Shown: in pieces, positions 25,354 through 34,937 of the stretch
How positions within the stretch are numbered: position 1 is the stretch's first letter
Layout: every line of letters begins with the position of its first letter
DNA from: an uncultured Treponema sp.
GTDB taxonomy: Bacteria > Spirochaetota > Spirochaetia > Treponematales > Treponemataceae
Length of the DNA stretch: 64,000 nucleotides
Assembly: GCF_945873775.1 (NCBI RefSeq)
Contig: NZ_CAMCEC010000006.1
Span: forward strand, 56,661 to 120,660
Direction: 5' to 3'
Notes under the pieces: generated by a model
Told to the model about the DNA's origin: nothing
Seen by the model: only the letters and a program-made list of their open reading frames with translations
The model's database searches: none
Position numbers and translations under genes: made by a program

Positions 25354-26496
25354 ATGGCTGGAACAATTCAAACAAAATTCTCTCATTACGACTATCTAAT
25401 CATTGGCTCTGGTTTGTATGGAGCGACATTTGCACATCTTGCAACCAAAGCCGGCAAGAAGTGCCTTGTTATTGACAAACGTCCGCAGCTTGGCGGAAAC
25501 ATCTACTGCGAGGATGTTGACGGAATCCATGTCCACAAGTATGGAGCGCATATTTTCCACACCTCAAACAAAAAAGTCTGGGATTTTGTGAACAGCTTTG
25601 TTCAGTTCAACCGCTACACAAATTTCCCGGTCGCAAATTTTCATGGAAAACTTTTCAGCCTTCCTTTCAACATGAACACGTTCTATCAGATGTGGGGCGT
25701 AACAACACCAGCACAGGCGATGGCAAAAATCGAACAACAGAAAAAGGAATGCGGAATTGCCGAGCCGAAGAATCTTGAGGAACAGGCAATCAGTCTTGTC
25801 GGGCGCGACATATACGAAACTCTTGTAAAGGAATACACCGAAAAGCAGTGGGGTCGAAAATGCACAGAACTTCCGTCTTTCATCATAAAACGGCTTCCTG
25901 TACGGTTCACTTTTGACAACAACTATTTCAACGACGCATACCAGGGAATCCCGATTGGCGGCTACAACAAGCTGACAGAAGGTTTGCTTGCTGGAATTGA
26001 GACGATATGCGGCGCAGACTATTTTGCAGACCGTGAAAAATGGGACGACATCGCGGAAAAAATCGTGTTCACAGGAAAAATCGATGAATTCTTTGGCTAC
26101 AGATTCGGAAAACTGGAATACCGTACAGTCCGCTTTGAGACAGAAATTCTAGATAAGCAGAATTTCCAGGGAAACGCTGTTGTGAATTACACAAGCCACA
26201 ATGAGCCATATACAAGAATCATCGAGCACAAGCATTTTGAGCCGGAAAATCCGACCTACAATCAGAATAAAACCGTAATCTCAAAGGAATACTCAACCGA
26301 GTGGCACGAGGGAGTCGAACCCTTCTACCCGGTGAATGATGAGAAAAACGCGGAAGTCTACAAAAAATACAAGGAACTGGCACAGAATCAAAACAAAGTG
26401 ATTTTCGGTGGTCGTCTTGCGGAATACAGATATTACGATATGGACGATGTCATTGAAAAATGTATGAAAGACTGGGAGGAAGAAAATGAGAGATAA
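25354..26496 (+). CDS. glf: UDP-galactopyranose mutase
   Basis: A 380-residue flavoenzyme that turns UDP-galactopyranose into UDP-galactofuranose. The FAD Rossmann motif is IIGSGLYGATFAHLA (about 15-29), followed by IDKRPQLGGNIYCE, YGAHIFHT (about 68-75) with the conserved His, FPVANFHGKL, EKQWGRKCTELPSFIIKRLP (about 167-186) and the Arg-rich end GGRLAEYRYYDMDDVI. It implies galactofuranose in the surface glycan. G+C is higher (26 of 60 in 26041-26100) than in adjacent genes. Confidence 0.96.
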   Translation: MAGTIQTKFSHYDYLIIGSGLYGATFAHLATKAGKKCLVIDKRPQLGGNIYCEDVDGIHVHKYGAHIFHTSNKKVWDFVNSFVQFNRYTNFPVANFHGKLFSLPFNMNTFYQMWGVTTPAQAMAKIEQQKKECGIAEPKNLEEQAISLVGRDIYETLVKEYTEKQWGRKCTELPSFIIKRLPVRFTFDNNYFNDAYQGIPIGGYNKLTEGLLAGIETICGADYFADREKWDDIAEKIVFTGKIDEFFGYRFGKLEYRTVRFETEILDKQNFQGNAVVNYTSHNEPYTRIIEHKHFEPENPTYNQNKTVISKEYSTEWHEGVEPFYPVNDEKNAEVYKKYKELAQNQNKVIFGGRLAEYRYYDMDDVIEKCMKDWEEENER

Positions 26497-27409
26497 AATC
26501 ACATTGAACAAAGACAACTGCAAAATTCTTATCTGTTGCCACAAGCCATGTGAGCTTCCTCCTAATCCAGACGGACTATTCCTTCCGGTTCAGGTTGGAG
26601 CTGCAATCAGCGATGTTGATTTGGGAATGCAACGCGATGACCAAGTGAATGGCGAACTATGCGACAACATCAGCGCAAAGAATAAAAGCTACTGTGAACT
26701 TACTGCACTTTACTGGGCATGGAAGAATATTAAGAAAATTTATCCAAATCTGGAATATATCGGTCTGAATCATTATAGAAGATATTTCAGTTTTGACAGG
26801 AAGAATTATTTTGATGATGCAGTAGTTCTTCCTGAAAACGAAGTGAAGAATTACAAGCTCGACAAGATAAAACTGGAAAAAATTCTTTCAAAATATGATG
26901 TGCTAATGGCAAAGCCGAGAATCTATCCTTATTCATTGGAAATTGACTATTCGGTATGCCATGTTTCTGAAGATTTACGCACTTTAAAAAAGATAATACA
27001 TGAGAAATATCCTGAATATGACAAAGACATTTATAGTGTGATGACCTGCGGATGTAGGTTATCACCCTATAACATGACTGTCATAGGGTGGAACGATTTT
27101 GACGCATATTGCGCATGGCTGTTCAATATACTTTTTGAGGCTGAAAAGGAAATCGACATAGCAAAATATAATGCCGTTCAAGGGCGCATTTTTGGCTATA
27201 TGGCTGAACGGCTCTTCAATGTGTGGGTACTACATAATTTGAAAAGAGTAAAACTGCTAAATATCTTTAAATTTGTTGATGCAAAAGTTCATTCAGGATT
27301 ATGGCAATTTGCTTATCTGTTGAGAAATAAATTCTTGGGTAATATCTCCTTAATTGGAAAAACAAAATTTTCTGAAGAATATTATGCGAAGTATGTGTTA
27401 GGAAATTGA
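26486..27409 (+). CDS. DUF4422 glycosyltransferase-like protein
   Basis: A 307-residue protein of the DUF4422 group found in capsule loci. It shows ILICCHKPCELP near the N-terminus, the segment NISAKNKSYCELTALYWAWK (about 61-80) and IGLNHYRRYF (about 93-102). Family members are assumed to be glycosyltransferases, often near Glf as here, so transfer of a galactofuranosyl residue is possible. It overlaps glf by 11 bp. Confidence 0.85.
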   Translation: MRDKITLNKDNCKILICCHKPCELPPNPDGLFLPVQVGAAISDVDLGMQRDDQVNGELCDNISAKNKSYCELTALYWAWKNIKKIYPNLEYIGLNHYRRYFSFDRKNYFDDAVVLPENEVKNYKLDKIKLEKILSKYDVLMAKPRIYPYSLEIDYSVCHVSEDLRTLKKIIHEKYPEYDKDIYSVMTCGCRLSPYNMTVIGWNDFDAYCAWLFNILFEAEKEIDIAKYNAVQGRIFGYMAERLFNVWVLHNLKRVKLLNIFKFVDAKVHSGLWQFAYLLRNKFLGNISLIGKTKFSEEYYAKYVLGN

Positions 27410-27428
27410 AAAATTGAGAGAATGAAAA

Positions 27429-28328
27429 ATGGACGTTTCAATAATCATCGTAAATTACAACACAAAAGAGCTGACAAGAAACTGCCTGAAGTCAGTTTTT
27501 GAGCAGACAAAAAGCATTTCATTTGAAGTTATCATTTCGGACAACAGCAGCAAAGACGGCTCTATTGAAATGATAAAATCCGAATTTCCGCAGGTAATTT
27601 TGATAGAAAACAATGCGAATCTTGGATTTGGGGCTGCAAACAACCGCGGCCTAAAAGTGGCGAAAGGAAAATACATTTTCTATCTGAACAGCGATACGGT
27701 CTTGCTGAACAATGCTGTAAAGATTTTCTTTGACTATTGGGAAAATTCTCCTGAAAAAGAAAAAATCGGAGTGTTGGGCTGTAACTTATCGGATAATAAA
27801 GGAAACTGCGTACATTCTTGGGGAAATTTTCCGACGTATAAAAGTATTTTTAAATCACTTATTTATTGCTTTTCTGTTTCGTATGGAATGAAAAGAATTT
27901 GGAAATTCTTTTTTAGAAAAATAGGCATAATCGAGCCTTTTTACGGCAACGTTGAATATATTACTGGTGCAGATAATTTTCTTTTGAATAACTCAGATGC
28001 ATTTTTTGATGAAAGATATTTTATGTATTTTGAGGAATCTGATTTGCAGCTGAAACTTAGGCATAAAGGAAAATCTAGTATTTTAATACATGGTCCTAAA
28101 ATCATTCATTTTGAAGGTGCTTCTTCAAAAGATAAAAATGAAAATTCTATGAATTATGATTTTCGAAAAAAATCTGTTGTGCTTTATTGGGCATCTTGTT
28201 GTAAATATGCTGAAAAAAATCTTTTAAATGAAAAAAAATTACAAAGCTTAAAAAATTTTCTTTTATTCATATACAGTCTGAAAAAAAACAAAAAATCGAA
28301 ATCTCTGTTTTTAGAGGCCTTGAAATGA
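27429..28328 (+). CDS. family 2 glycosyltransferase, rhamnosyltransferase-like
   Basis: A 299-residue GT-A enzyme. SIIIVNYNTKELTRNCLKS (4-22) starts the nucleotide fold, then DNSSKDGS, NLGFGAANNRG (about 64-74) and YLNSDT with the DxD-like metal site (about 91-96). The order is typical of the WbbL/rhamnosyl group. A C-terminal hydrophobic and basic region may bind the membrane. Its last four bases overlap the next start. Confidence 0.9.
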   Translation: MDVSIIIVNYNTKELTRNCLKSVFEQTKSISFEVIISDNSSKDGSIEMIKSEFPQVILIENNANLGFGAANNRGLKVAKGKYIFYLNSDTVLLNNAVKIFFDYWENSPEKEKIGVLGCNLSDNKGNCVHSWGNFPTYKSIFKSLIYCFSVSYGMKRIWKFFFRKIGIIEPFYGNVEYITGADNFLLNNSDAFFDERYFMYFEESDLQLKLRHKGKSSILIHGPKIIHFEGASSKDKNENSMNYDFRKKSVVLYWASCCKYAEKNLLNEKKLQSLKNFLLFIYSLKKNKKSKSLFLEALK

Positions 28329-29383
28329 TTTTTTATATATTCTTTCTTGTTCTTTTAATTTTTCTCGGCGGTCGCTACAGTGTAAATAATAAATATCTTT
28401 CAAAAAATCTAAGTCTGATATTTTCTTTTGTATTTATAATTTTGTTTGCTATGCTTAGATTCGATGTAGGGTATGATTATCCGACTTATTGGCATTCAAT
28501 TTTTCCAGACTTGAATAGAAATGAAGTTTACCGTTGGGAATTGTTTCCACGTTTTCTAGCACTTTTTTGTAATAAGTATAGATATCCTTGGATATTTTTT
28601 GTTATTACGAGTGTTTTTTCTTATACTCTTGTTTATTTTGGAATAAAGAAATATTCTGTTTCATATTTTGAATCAATAGTAATTTATATCTCTTTATTTT
28701 TCTTGAGCGGATTGAGTACAATCCGCCAGACTGTTGCAGTTTCTATAGTCTTTTACGCCACTAGATGCATATTTGAACATAAAATGCTTAAATATATAGT
28801 TCTATGTATATTTGCATGTTTGTGGCATAAATCTGCTTTTATAGCAATTCCAATTTATTTTGTCTATAACTATATAAATATCATATTCTCTGTAATTTTG
28901 TTATTTATTGTTTTAATTTTAAAAGTTTTCATCTTTAAAAAACTCAAAGAGTTAGGTCTTATGTTGTCTTACATTGATGCATTGGAAAATTTAAAAGGCG
29001 GCTCTCTTATGAGGTATTTTTATATTTTAATTACTGCATATTTGTTTTTTATATCTTTAATTACTGGAACTTACAACAAATCAAAACGCTTTTTTTCTAT
29101 ACTTATTTTGGGATTTGCATTTCCACTAATTTTCGGTGGACACATGGGATTGCGATTTGCTGAGTACTATAACATTTATCTTTGTTTTGCATATCCTGTT
29201 GTTTTTAGCAAGTTTAAAATAAAAGAACGGGCTTTAACCTTAATAATTTTCTATTTTGTCTTTATCTTTACTTTGCACATTTCCACAAGCAATCCTACGC
29301 GTTCTCCGTATATTCCTTATCAGACAGTACTTTTTATTGATAAGGAAAATTTTAAAAATTTAAAATCATTTAGATATAACTAA
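28325..29383 (+). CDS. EpsG-family polysaccharide polymerase-like membrane protein
   Basis: A 352-residue membrane protein with about nine to ten helices, strongly A+T-rich. It has RFDVGYDYPTYW after the second helix, SGLSTIRQTVAVSI in the middle and HKSAFIAIPIYF, all typical of the EpsG/Wzy group that joins repeat units outside the inner membrane. It begins inside the stop of the preceding glycosyltransferase gene. A counted line (28861-28920) has only 9 G+C in 60. Confidence 0.85.
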   Translation: MIFYIFFLVLLIFLGGRYSVNNKYLSKNLSLIFSFVFIILFAMLRFDVGYDYPTYWHSIFPDLNRNEVYRWELFPRFLALFCNKYRYPWIFFVITSVFSYTLVYFGIKKYSVSYFESIVIYISLFFLSGLSTIRQTVAVSIVFYATRCIFEHKMLKYIVLCIFACLWHKSAFIAIPIYFVYNYINIIFSVILLFIVLILKVFIFKKLKELGLMLSYIDALENLKGGSLMRYFYILITAYLFFISLITGTYNKSKRFFSILILGFAFPLIFGGHMGLRFAEYYNIYLCFAYPVVFSKFKIKERALTLIIFYFVFIFTLHISTSNPTRSPYIPYQTVLFIDKENFKNLKSFRYN

Positions 29384-29400
29384 GAAGGAAATGGGGGTAT

Positions 29401-30462
29401 ATGAAAGTTTTATTTATTTCTAAAGATTTTTATCAGTCTCAAGCAAATGGCGGTTCTGTAGTATCAAAAAGAAATTATGATTTATTCTTAAATCTGTTTG
29501 GTAAAGATAATGTTGATTTATATGTTTTTCCAGTTCCAACTTTTTTATCAAAAGTAAAAGGGATTTTATTTAATCGTGATTATGGAATTACAAAAAAAAT
29601 AGAGAATGAAATAAAAACAAAGATAAGTAGTGGAACATATAATTATGTGTTTTTCAATTCTTCGCTATTTGGGAATCTTATTGAATATTGTAGAAACTGT
29701 GGTAGCAAGACAATTGTATTTTTTCATAACATAGAAAAAAAATATTATCACGACATGTACAAATATCATAAATCAATTTTAACATGGTTCTTTTTTTTAT
29801 ATGTATCAAGACTTGAAAAAAAATCATGTTTATTTTCAGATTGCAAAATTGTATTGAATAAAAGAGATGCCGAAGAAATGCAAAAAGAGTATTCAGTTTT
29901 ACCAGAGTTGATTTTGCCTATTAGCATGGATTCCCACGTTAAGTTAATAAAATGTAATAATTCTAAAAAAGGAAAATGCGGTTTTATTGGCTCTGATATG
30001 TTTGCAAATAAAGATGGTGTTCTATGGTTTATTCAAAACGTTCTTCCTCACATTAACAAAAAATTTGTTGTTGCTGGTTCTATGTGTGATTATCTAAAAG
30101 AGAGATTGTCGGCAAATTATGAAAATCTGGAAATGCTTGGACGTGTGAATAATGTTGACGATTTTTATAATTCTGTTGAGTTTGTTGTATCACCGATATT
30201 TCTTGGTTCTGGAATGAAAACGAAAAGTGTTGAGGCGTTGTCTTATGGAATTCCAATAGTAGGAACAAAGGAAGCTTTTGTAGGAATTGATTATAAGGAT
30301 ATTGGAGAACTATGCAAAGATTCTTCTGAATTTGTTGAAAAAATAAATAATTTTGATATTTCCAAATATAATGAACAGCCCTATAAGTATTTCGAAAAGA
30401 ATCTATCAAACTCTGTTGTATTGGAAAGATTAAAAACTTACATTGAAGGATGTGAAAAATGA
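29401..30462 (+). CDS. family 4 (GT-B) glycosyltransferase
   Basis: A 353-residue GT-B protein. The N-terminal start is KVLFISKDFYQSQANGGS; VFFHNIEKKYYHDM lies at about 115-128. The C-terminal nucleotide-binding half has CGFIGSDMFANKDGVLWFI, MLGRVNNVDDFYNS, and PIFLGSGMKTKSVEALSYGIP with the family Glu. The sugar donor is unknown. The gene is A+T-rich and has a GGAAATGGGGG leader. It overlaps the next gene by 4 bp. Confidence 0.9.
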   Translation: MKVLFISKDFYQSQANGGSVVSKRNYDLFLNLFGKDNVDLYVFPVPTFLSKVKGILFNRDYGITKKIENEIKTKISSGTYNYVFFNSSLFGNLIEYCRNCGSKTIVFFHNIEKKYYHDMYKYHKSILTWFFFLYVSRLEKKSCLFSDCKIVLNKRDAEEMQKEYSVLPELILPISMDSHVKLIKCNNSKKGKCGFIGSDMFANKDGVLWFIQNVLPHINKKFVVAGSMCDYLKERLSANYENLEMLGRVNNVDDFYNSVEFVVSPIFLGSGMKTKSVEALSYGIPIVGTKEAFVGIDYKDIGELCKDSSEFVEKINNFDISKYNEQPYKYFEKNLSNSVVLERLKTYIEGCEK

Positions 30463-31214
30463 GTGTTCCGCAGGTTTCAATAATAATGCCGTGCCACAAC
30501 GGAGAAGAGTATCTTCCGGATTCCATAACTTCTGTTCTGTCTCAGACTTATACAGATTGGGAGTTGCTTGTTGTGGATGATAGTTCCACTGATAATTCTG
30601 TGATTATAATAGAAGATTTCTGCAAAAAAGATTCACGGATAAAACTGTTGCACACGGAAAAATCTTCCGGTATGCCGGCAACTCCGCGTAATGTCGGAAT
30701 AAATGCTGCCGCAGGACGTTTTATTGCGTTTCTTGACTGCGATGATATGTGGCTTCCGACAAAACTTGAGCATCAGCTGCCGCTCTTTGAGACAAAAAAT
30801 GTCGTGGTTGTATTTTCATATTATGCAAAAATGAATGATACTGGAGAATTTCAAAATAGGCTTATTTCATCTCCATTCATTGTAACTTATGAATATTTAT
30901 TAAAAGGCGACTGCATCGGCAACTTGACTGGAATGTATGACACAAGAAAATGCGGAAAAGTTTTTCAAAAGGAAATTCACCACGAAGACTATGTCATGTG
31001 GCTTTCAATACTAAAACACGGCTTTTATGCTATAAATACAAATACTTACGAGGCGTTTTATAGAATTCAAAAAAAATCAGTTTCCGCAAACAAGTTAAAA
31101 ACAATGCAATGGCATTGGAATATTTTGCGCAAAGAATTGAAATTGCCGTTTAGAAAAGCAATAAAATATTTTATGCATTATGCAATCAGAGGTTTTGTGA
31201 AATTTTTGAAATAG
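30459..31214 (+). CDS. family 2 glycosyltransferase
   Basis: A 251-residue GT-A enzyme. It has VSIIMPCHNGEEYL (5-18), LVVDDSSTDNS, and FLDCDDMWLPTKLEHQL (about 91-107) with the DxD motif, and later EIHHEDYVMWL, as in the WcaA/GT2 group. It is the last gene of the locus; its stop is 24 bp from the end of the convergent broken chemotaxis gene, with no clear terminator between them. Confidence 0.92.
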   Translation: MSVPQVSIIMPCHNGEEYLPDSITSVLSQTYTDWELLVVDDSSTDNSVIIIEDFCKKDSRIKLLHTEKSSGMPATPRNVGINAAAGRFIAFLDCDDMWLPTKLEHQLPLFETKNVVVVFSYYAKMNDTGEFQNRLISSPFIVTYEYLLKGDCIGNLTGMYDTRKCGKVFQKEIHHEDYVMWLSILKHGFYAINTNTYEAFYRIQKKSVSANKLKTMQWHWNILRKELKLPFRKAIKYFMHYAIRGFVKFLK

Positions 31215-31238
31215 AAATGATACTTGACCTAAATCGTT

Positions 31239-33152
31239 TTATTTCACCTTGAATGGAGAAATCGCTTGATTAAGCGTTTCAACAGAGGCATTGTTTTTGC
31301 TTACAGTTTCTGTAATTTTGTTTGAGGCGGCAAGCAGAGTGGTTGCTGCGTCTTTGCATTCTGTAAGATTCTGTTCTACGCTTGAGTTTAGTTTTACAAG
31401 TTCATTGCAAATTGAAGACGCATCTGTTGTAACTTGCACAATTTTTTCAGCGCCAGATTTTACGATTTTGGAACTGCTTTTCATGTCGTCAAGCGCGCTT
31501 AAAATTTCCTGGGCTTTTTGGCCTTGTTCTTCTGCGGAAGTTTTAAGGCTGTCTACAGAAGTATTGATGTTGCCGATTTTTTCGATTGTATTTTCAAAAG
31601 CTTTTTCAACGTCAATAGATGTGTCTGAAATTGTATCAATTTGAGTCTGAATAAGCTTGAGCGATTCAGAAGATGACTTTGCTTGTTTTGATGTCGTTTC
31701 TGCAAGCTTGCGGATTTCATTGGCAACAACGGCAAAACCTTTTCCGGCAACGCCTGCGTGGGCTGCTTCAATTGCGGCGTTCATGGCAAGAAGGTTTGTC
31801 TGGCTTGCGACAGATGCAATTATTTTGTTTGTATCAAGAAGATTTTTTGATTTCTCTTTAACTTCAAGAATCTGCGCAACTGAATTTTTCAACTCGTTTC
31901 TATTTTTGTCTGCAAATTCTACAAGCTCTGAAACGTCTTTTGAAGTTTCGCTTATTTTTTCATTTACGGCAAGAACATTGTTTGCCACAATTTCAATTGA
32001 GTCAGATGAATCGTCAATTATCCGGTCTTGAGTTTCAATTTCAGATTTAAGACTGTTGATTTGTTTTACAATTTCTGTAACGGACTGGTCAATCTTGTCA
32101 ACTGAATGAATCTGCGTTTGGACACTTTGAGCAACATTTTCAACAGAACTGTTTGTTGTTTCAACGCTTTGTCCGATTACATCAGAAGCTTCTGAAAGAT
32201 TTTCTGTAATATTGCCGATGTCATTTGCGGAATTTCTAATGCCTTTTATTAGCGAAGAAAGGTCAACGATAATGTTGTTGAATCCTTCTGCAAGTTCCGC
32301 CGCTTCTTTTGTGCTGCCATCTTTAACTTCTTTTGTAAAGTCGCCTTGCGCAATTTCATTGCAGTTTACAACCATAAGTTTAAATTCCCTTGCGCTTGAT
32401 TTTGCGCTGAAAAGAAGGATAACTGCCGCAGTTGCAATTGCCGCAATGATTATAAGCAAAACTTTAAAGATTGCTGAATAGCTGTTTTTTGTAAAGTCGG
32501 AAACAGGACCATAAGCTACAATATACCATGGAGTAGAAGATGATTTGCATACTCCGTAAAAAATTCCGCCTTTTATAATTATATTTGATAAATTAAAGAA
32601 ATTGGTTTTGTTAAAGCTGTGCTTTTTAAATTCAGATTCATCAAAAATCGATTTTTCCATTAAAAAAGATGTGTCGTCATTTGTAATAAACAAGCCGTCT
32701 GCGTTCACTATATATGCCTTTGCGTTTTCAGAAATTTTAATATCTGCCATTGCCGTAGAAAGGTTGTTAAGAATTATATCAATTGCGGCAACTCCGAGCA
32801 GCTTGTTGTTTTAATCTTTTACATCCTTGCTGATTGTCGTGCAGATTGAGTTTGTCATTGTATCAACATAAGGATCTGTAATTGCAAATTCTCCAGAATT
32901 TTTTACAGCATCTTGAAACCATGGACGCTCAGGAGGAAGCCAGTCAGCATCAGGATTCCAGCCAGAACTGTCAGAATAAAATCCGCCTGGCTCATAACGA
33001 GAAATCAAGGTTCCGTAGTAAAGCGCGAAATCTTCTGGCATATTTACTAATACAATAAGAAAAGAACCAATTATAAATGTTGAAGCAAAAATTAATGGCA
33101 AGATGTTTCCTAAAAACATTTTTGTAGAAAGTGAAATATGTTTGTTTTTCAT
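31239..33152 (-). pseudogene. methyl-accepting chemotaxis protein broken by an in-frame stop
   Basis: The reading frame 33152-31239 is continuous except for one TAA at 32813-32811. The part before it (113 residues) has a membrane segment (about 14-36) and the start of a dCache sensor domain (ADWLPPERPWFQDA; TDPYVD). After the stop, 20 codons read [12 protein letters not shown] and onwards in frame, then ATG at 32750 opens 503 residues with the rest of the sensor, a second membrane segment, HAMP and the signalling domain ([21 protein letters not shown]). The loop between the first helix and the sensor also looks shorter than usual. The downstream part may still be made, but without its first helix. 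Confidence 0.85.
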
Positions 33153-33202
33153 ACAGCCTCTTTGAAATTTATTTCAATAAACAGTTCATTCCTTATAGCC
33201 AA

Positions 33203-33233
33203 AAAGAGGCTGCCAAATTTTGACAGCCCCTTT
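33203..33233 (-). terminator. terminator of the fumarate operon
   Basis: On the minus strand AAAGGGGCTGTC pairs with GGCAGCCTCTTT around a short A/T loop, followed by TTTTTGG. It starts 18 nt after the stop of the flavoprotein gene at 33252. Confidence 0.75.
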
Positions 33234-33251
33234 GCTAAAAATCAGCTTACT

Positions 33252-34895
33252 TTATTTTGTTGCTCCGGGAATCGCCTTCTCGAATTCCTTGTTTCCGTGT
33301 GTGTAGCGCGGAAGGATTTTTGGGGAAACAACGTCGGATTTTATTCCGGCCGCATCCCGCTCCTTTTCAAACACCTTCACGTGGTCAAGGTTCATCTTTG
33401 AAGTGTCGGAAAGCTGGATGTCCTTGAACATTTTTCCGGCTTCGATTCCGGCCTCGCGTCCGAACACGACAACGTCAAGCAGGGAGTTTCCCATCAGACG
33501 GTTTGTTCCGTGAACGCCGCCGGAAGCCTCTCCCGCAACAAGAAGATTTGATACGTTTGTGTGGCAGGTCTTGTCAATCTCGACGCCGCCGTTCTGGTAG
33601 TGGAGCGTAGGGTAGACGAGGATCGGCTCCTTGCGGATGTCGATTCCGTACTTGATGAACATATTGTACATCGCAGGAATTGACTTGAGGATTGTTCCCT
33701 CTCCGTGGATCATCTCGATCATCGGAGTGTCGAGCCAGACAGCGTCCTGAACCTCGTTGTGGACTCCGCGTCCGTTGCGCACTTCCTTGATGATTCCGGA
33801 TGCGTTCACGTCGCGTGTCTCAAGCGGATGGATGTAGACCTCGCCGTTCTTGTTGATAAGCTTAGCTCCGAGTGAGCGAACTTTCTCAGTAACGAGCTTT
33901 CCGAGAATCTGTGTCGGGTATGCGGCTCCTGTCGGGTGATACTGCAGTGAGTCCTGATACAGAAGCTTTGCGCCGGCTCTGTATGCGATCACAAGACCGT
34001 CAGCTGTCGCTCCGTAGTGGTTTGATGTCGGGAAGCCCTGGTAGTGCATACGTCCGGCTCCTCCAGTCGCGATGATCACAACCTTTGCCTTTGCGATTCT
34101 GATCTCGTTTGTCTCTACGTTCATGAGAACCGCGCCGCAGGCATTTCCCTTGTCGTCCTTGATGATTTCGATTGCGGCTGTAAAGTCAACGACCGTGATT
34201 TTGTCCGGACGGTTCAGGACCTCGTCGCGGAGCGTGCGCATGATTTCAGCTCCCGAATAGTCCTTGCAGGCGTGCATTCTCTTGCGGCTTGTTCCGCCTC
34301 CGTGTGTCGTAACCATCGTGCCGTCGGCTTCCTTGTCGAATTCAACTCCGAGGTCGTTCAGCCATTTGATTACGGAAGGAGCCTTGTTTACAAGAGTGTA
34401 TACAAGCTCAGGCTTTCCGTCGAAGTGTCCGCCGCCGAACGCGTCAAGATAGTGCTGGGCAGGGGAATCGTTGGGCTTGTCCGCCGCCTGGATTCCGCCT
34501 TCAGCCATCATTGTGTTGGCGTCTCCGATGCGGAGCTTTGTGGCAAGAAGAACTTTTGCTCCTGCCTCGCTAGCCATGATTGCGGCCGATGTTCCGGCTC
34601 CGCCTCCGCCGATTACAAGAACGTCCGTCTCGTAGTCAACGTGGGCAAGGTCGATGTGCTCCGGCTCGATGCGCGGTTTCGCCTGAAGCATTGCGGCAAG
34701 CTCAATCGGCGCTTTCTGTCCCTTGTTCGGTCCGATTTTAAGCTCCTCGAACTGGCTTGCGATGCGGTCCGGATGATATTCCTTGAGAAGCTGATCCTTT
34801 TCGTCAGCAGTGAGACGCGCATGTTCGAATTTAAGGTTTTCTTCACGTTTTGCAGCTACAATTTTGGCTGCTTCGTCCAATTCGTTTCCGTACAT
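33252..34895 (-). CDS. soluble fumarate reductase flavoprotein subunit
   Basis: A 547-residue FrdA/SdhA/TfrA-type FAD protein, inferred to reduce fumarate to succinate. An N-terminal extension of about 90 residues precedes the FAD motif VLVIGGGGAGTSAA (92-105). Active-site marks are LQYHPTG, the proton-shuttle Arg region ETRDVNASGI and LHYQNGGVEID. At the place where covalent enzymes have the FAD-binding His (SHT), it reads ANT (127-129), so FAD is probably non-covalent. The usual C-terminal helical domain is reduced. It is last in the operon after its iron-sulfur partner. L-aspartate oxidase is an alternative family but lacks such partners. Confidence 0.87.
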   Translation of the reverse strand: MYGNELDEAAKIVAAKREENLKFEHARLTADEKDQLLKEYHPDRIASQFEELKIGPNKGQKAPIELAAMLQAKPRIEPEHIDLAHVDYETDVLVIGGGGAGTSAAIMASEAGAKVLLATKLRIGDANTMMAEGGIQAADKPNDSPAQHYLDAFGGGHFDGKPELVYTLVNKAPSVIKWLNDLGVEFDKEADGTMVTTHGGGTSRKRMHACKDYSGAEIMRTLRDEVLNRPDKITVVDFTAAIEIIKDDKGNACGAVLMNVETNEIRIAKAKVVIIATGGAGRMHYQGFPTSNHYGATADGLVIAYRAGAKLLYQDSLQYHPTGAAYPTQILGKLVTEKVRSLGAKLINKNGEVYIHPLETRDVNASGIIKEVRNGRGVHNEVQDAVWLDTPMIEMIHGEGTILKSIPAMYNMFIKYGIDIRKEPILVYPTLHYQNGGVEIDKTCHTNVSNLLVAGEASGGVHGTNRLMGNSLLDVVVFGREAGIEAGKMFKDIQLSDTSKMNLDHVKVFEKERDAAGIKSDVVSPKILPRYTHGNKEFEKAIPGATK

Positions 34896-34908
34896 ATAAT
34901 TCTCCCTG

Positions 34909-34924
34909 GCACCAAGGAAGGTGC
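34909..34924 (-). promoter_or_regulatory. hairpin just before the flavoprotein ribosome-binding site
   Basis: On the minus strand GCACC-TTCCTT-GGTGC forms a 5-bp hairpin that ends three bases before the Shine-Dalgarno AGGGAG. It may protect a processed 3' cistron or tune translation. Confidence 0.45.
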
Positions 34925-34937
34925 GTCAGTTGTGGTT

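Noticed and set aside
31239..32750. Downstream chemotaxis part as an independent intact gene
   Set aside because: The 20 codons before its ATG continue the sensor domain in frame with the upstream part, so it is one gene with a nonsense codon. The break is not a frameshift either.
33252..34895. L-aspartate oxidase (NadB)
   Set aside because: The adjacent [2Fe-2S]/[4Fe-4S] subunit and the fumarase/malate dehydrogenase genes fit fumarate reductase better; no nadA or nadC is near.
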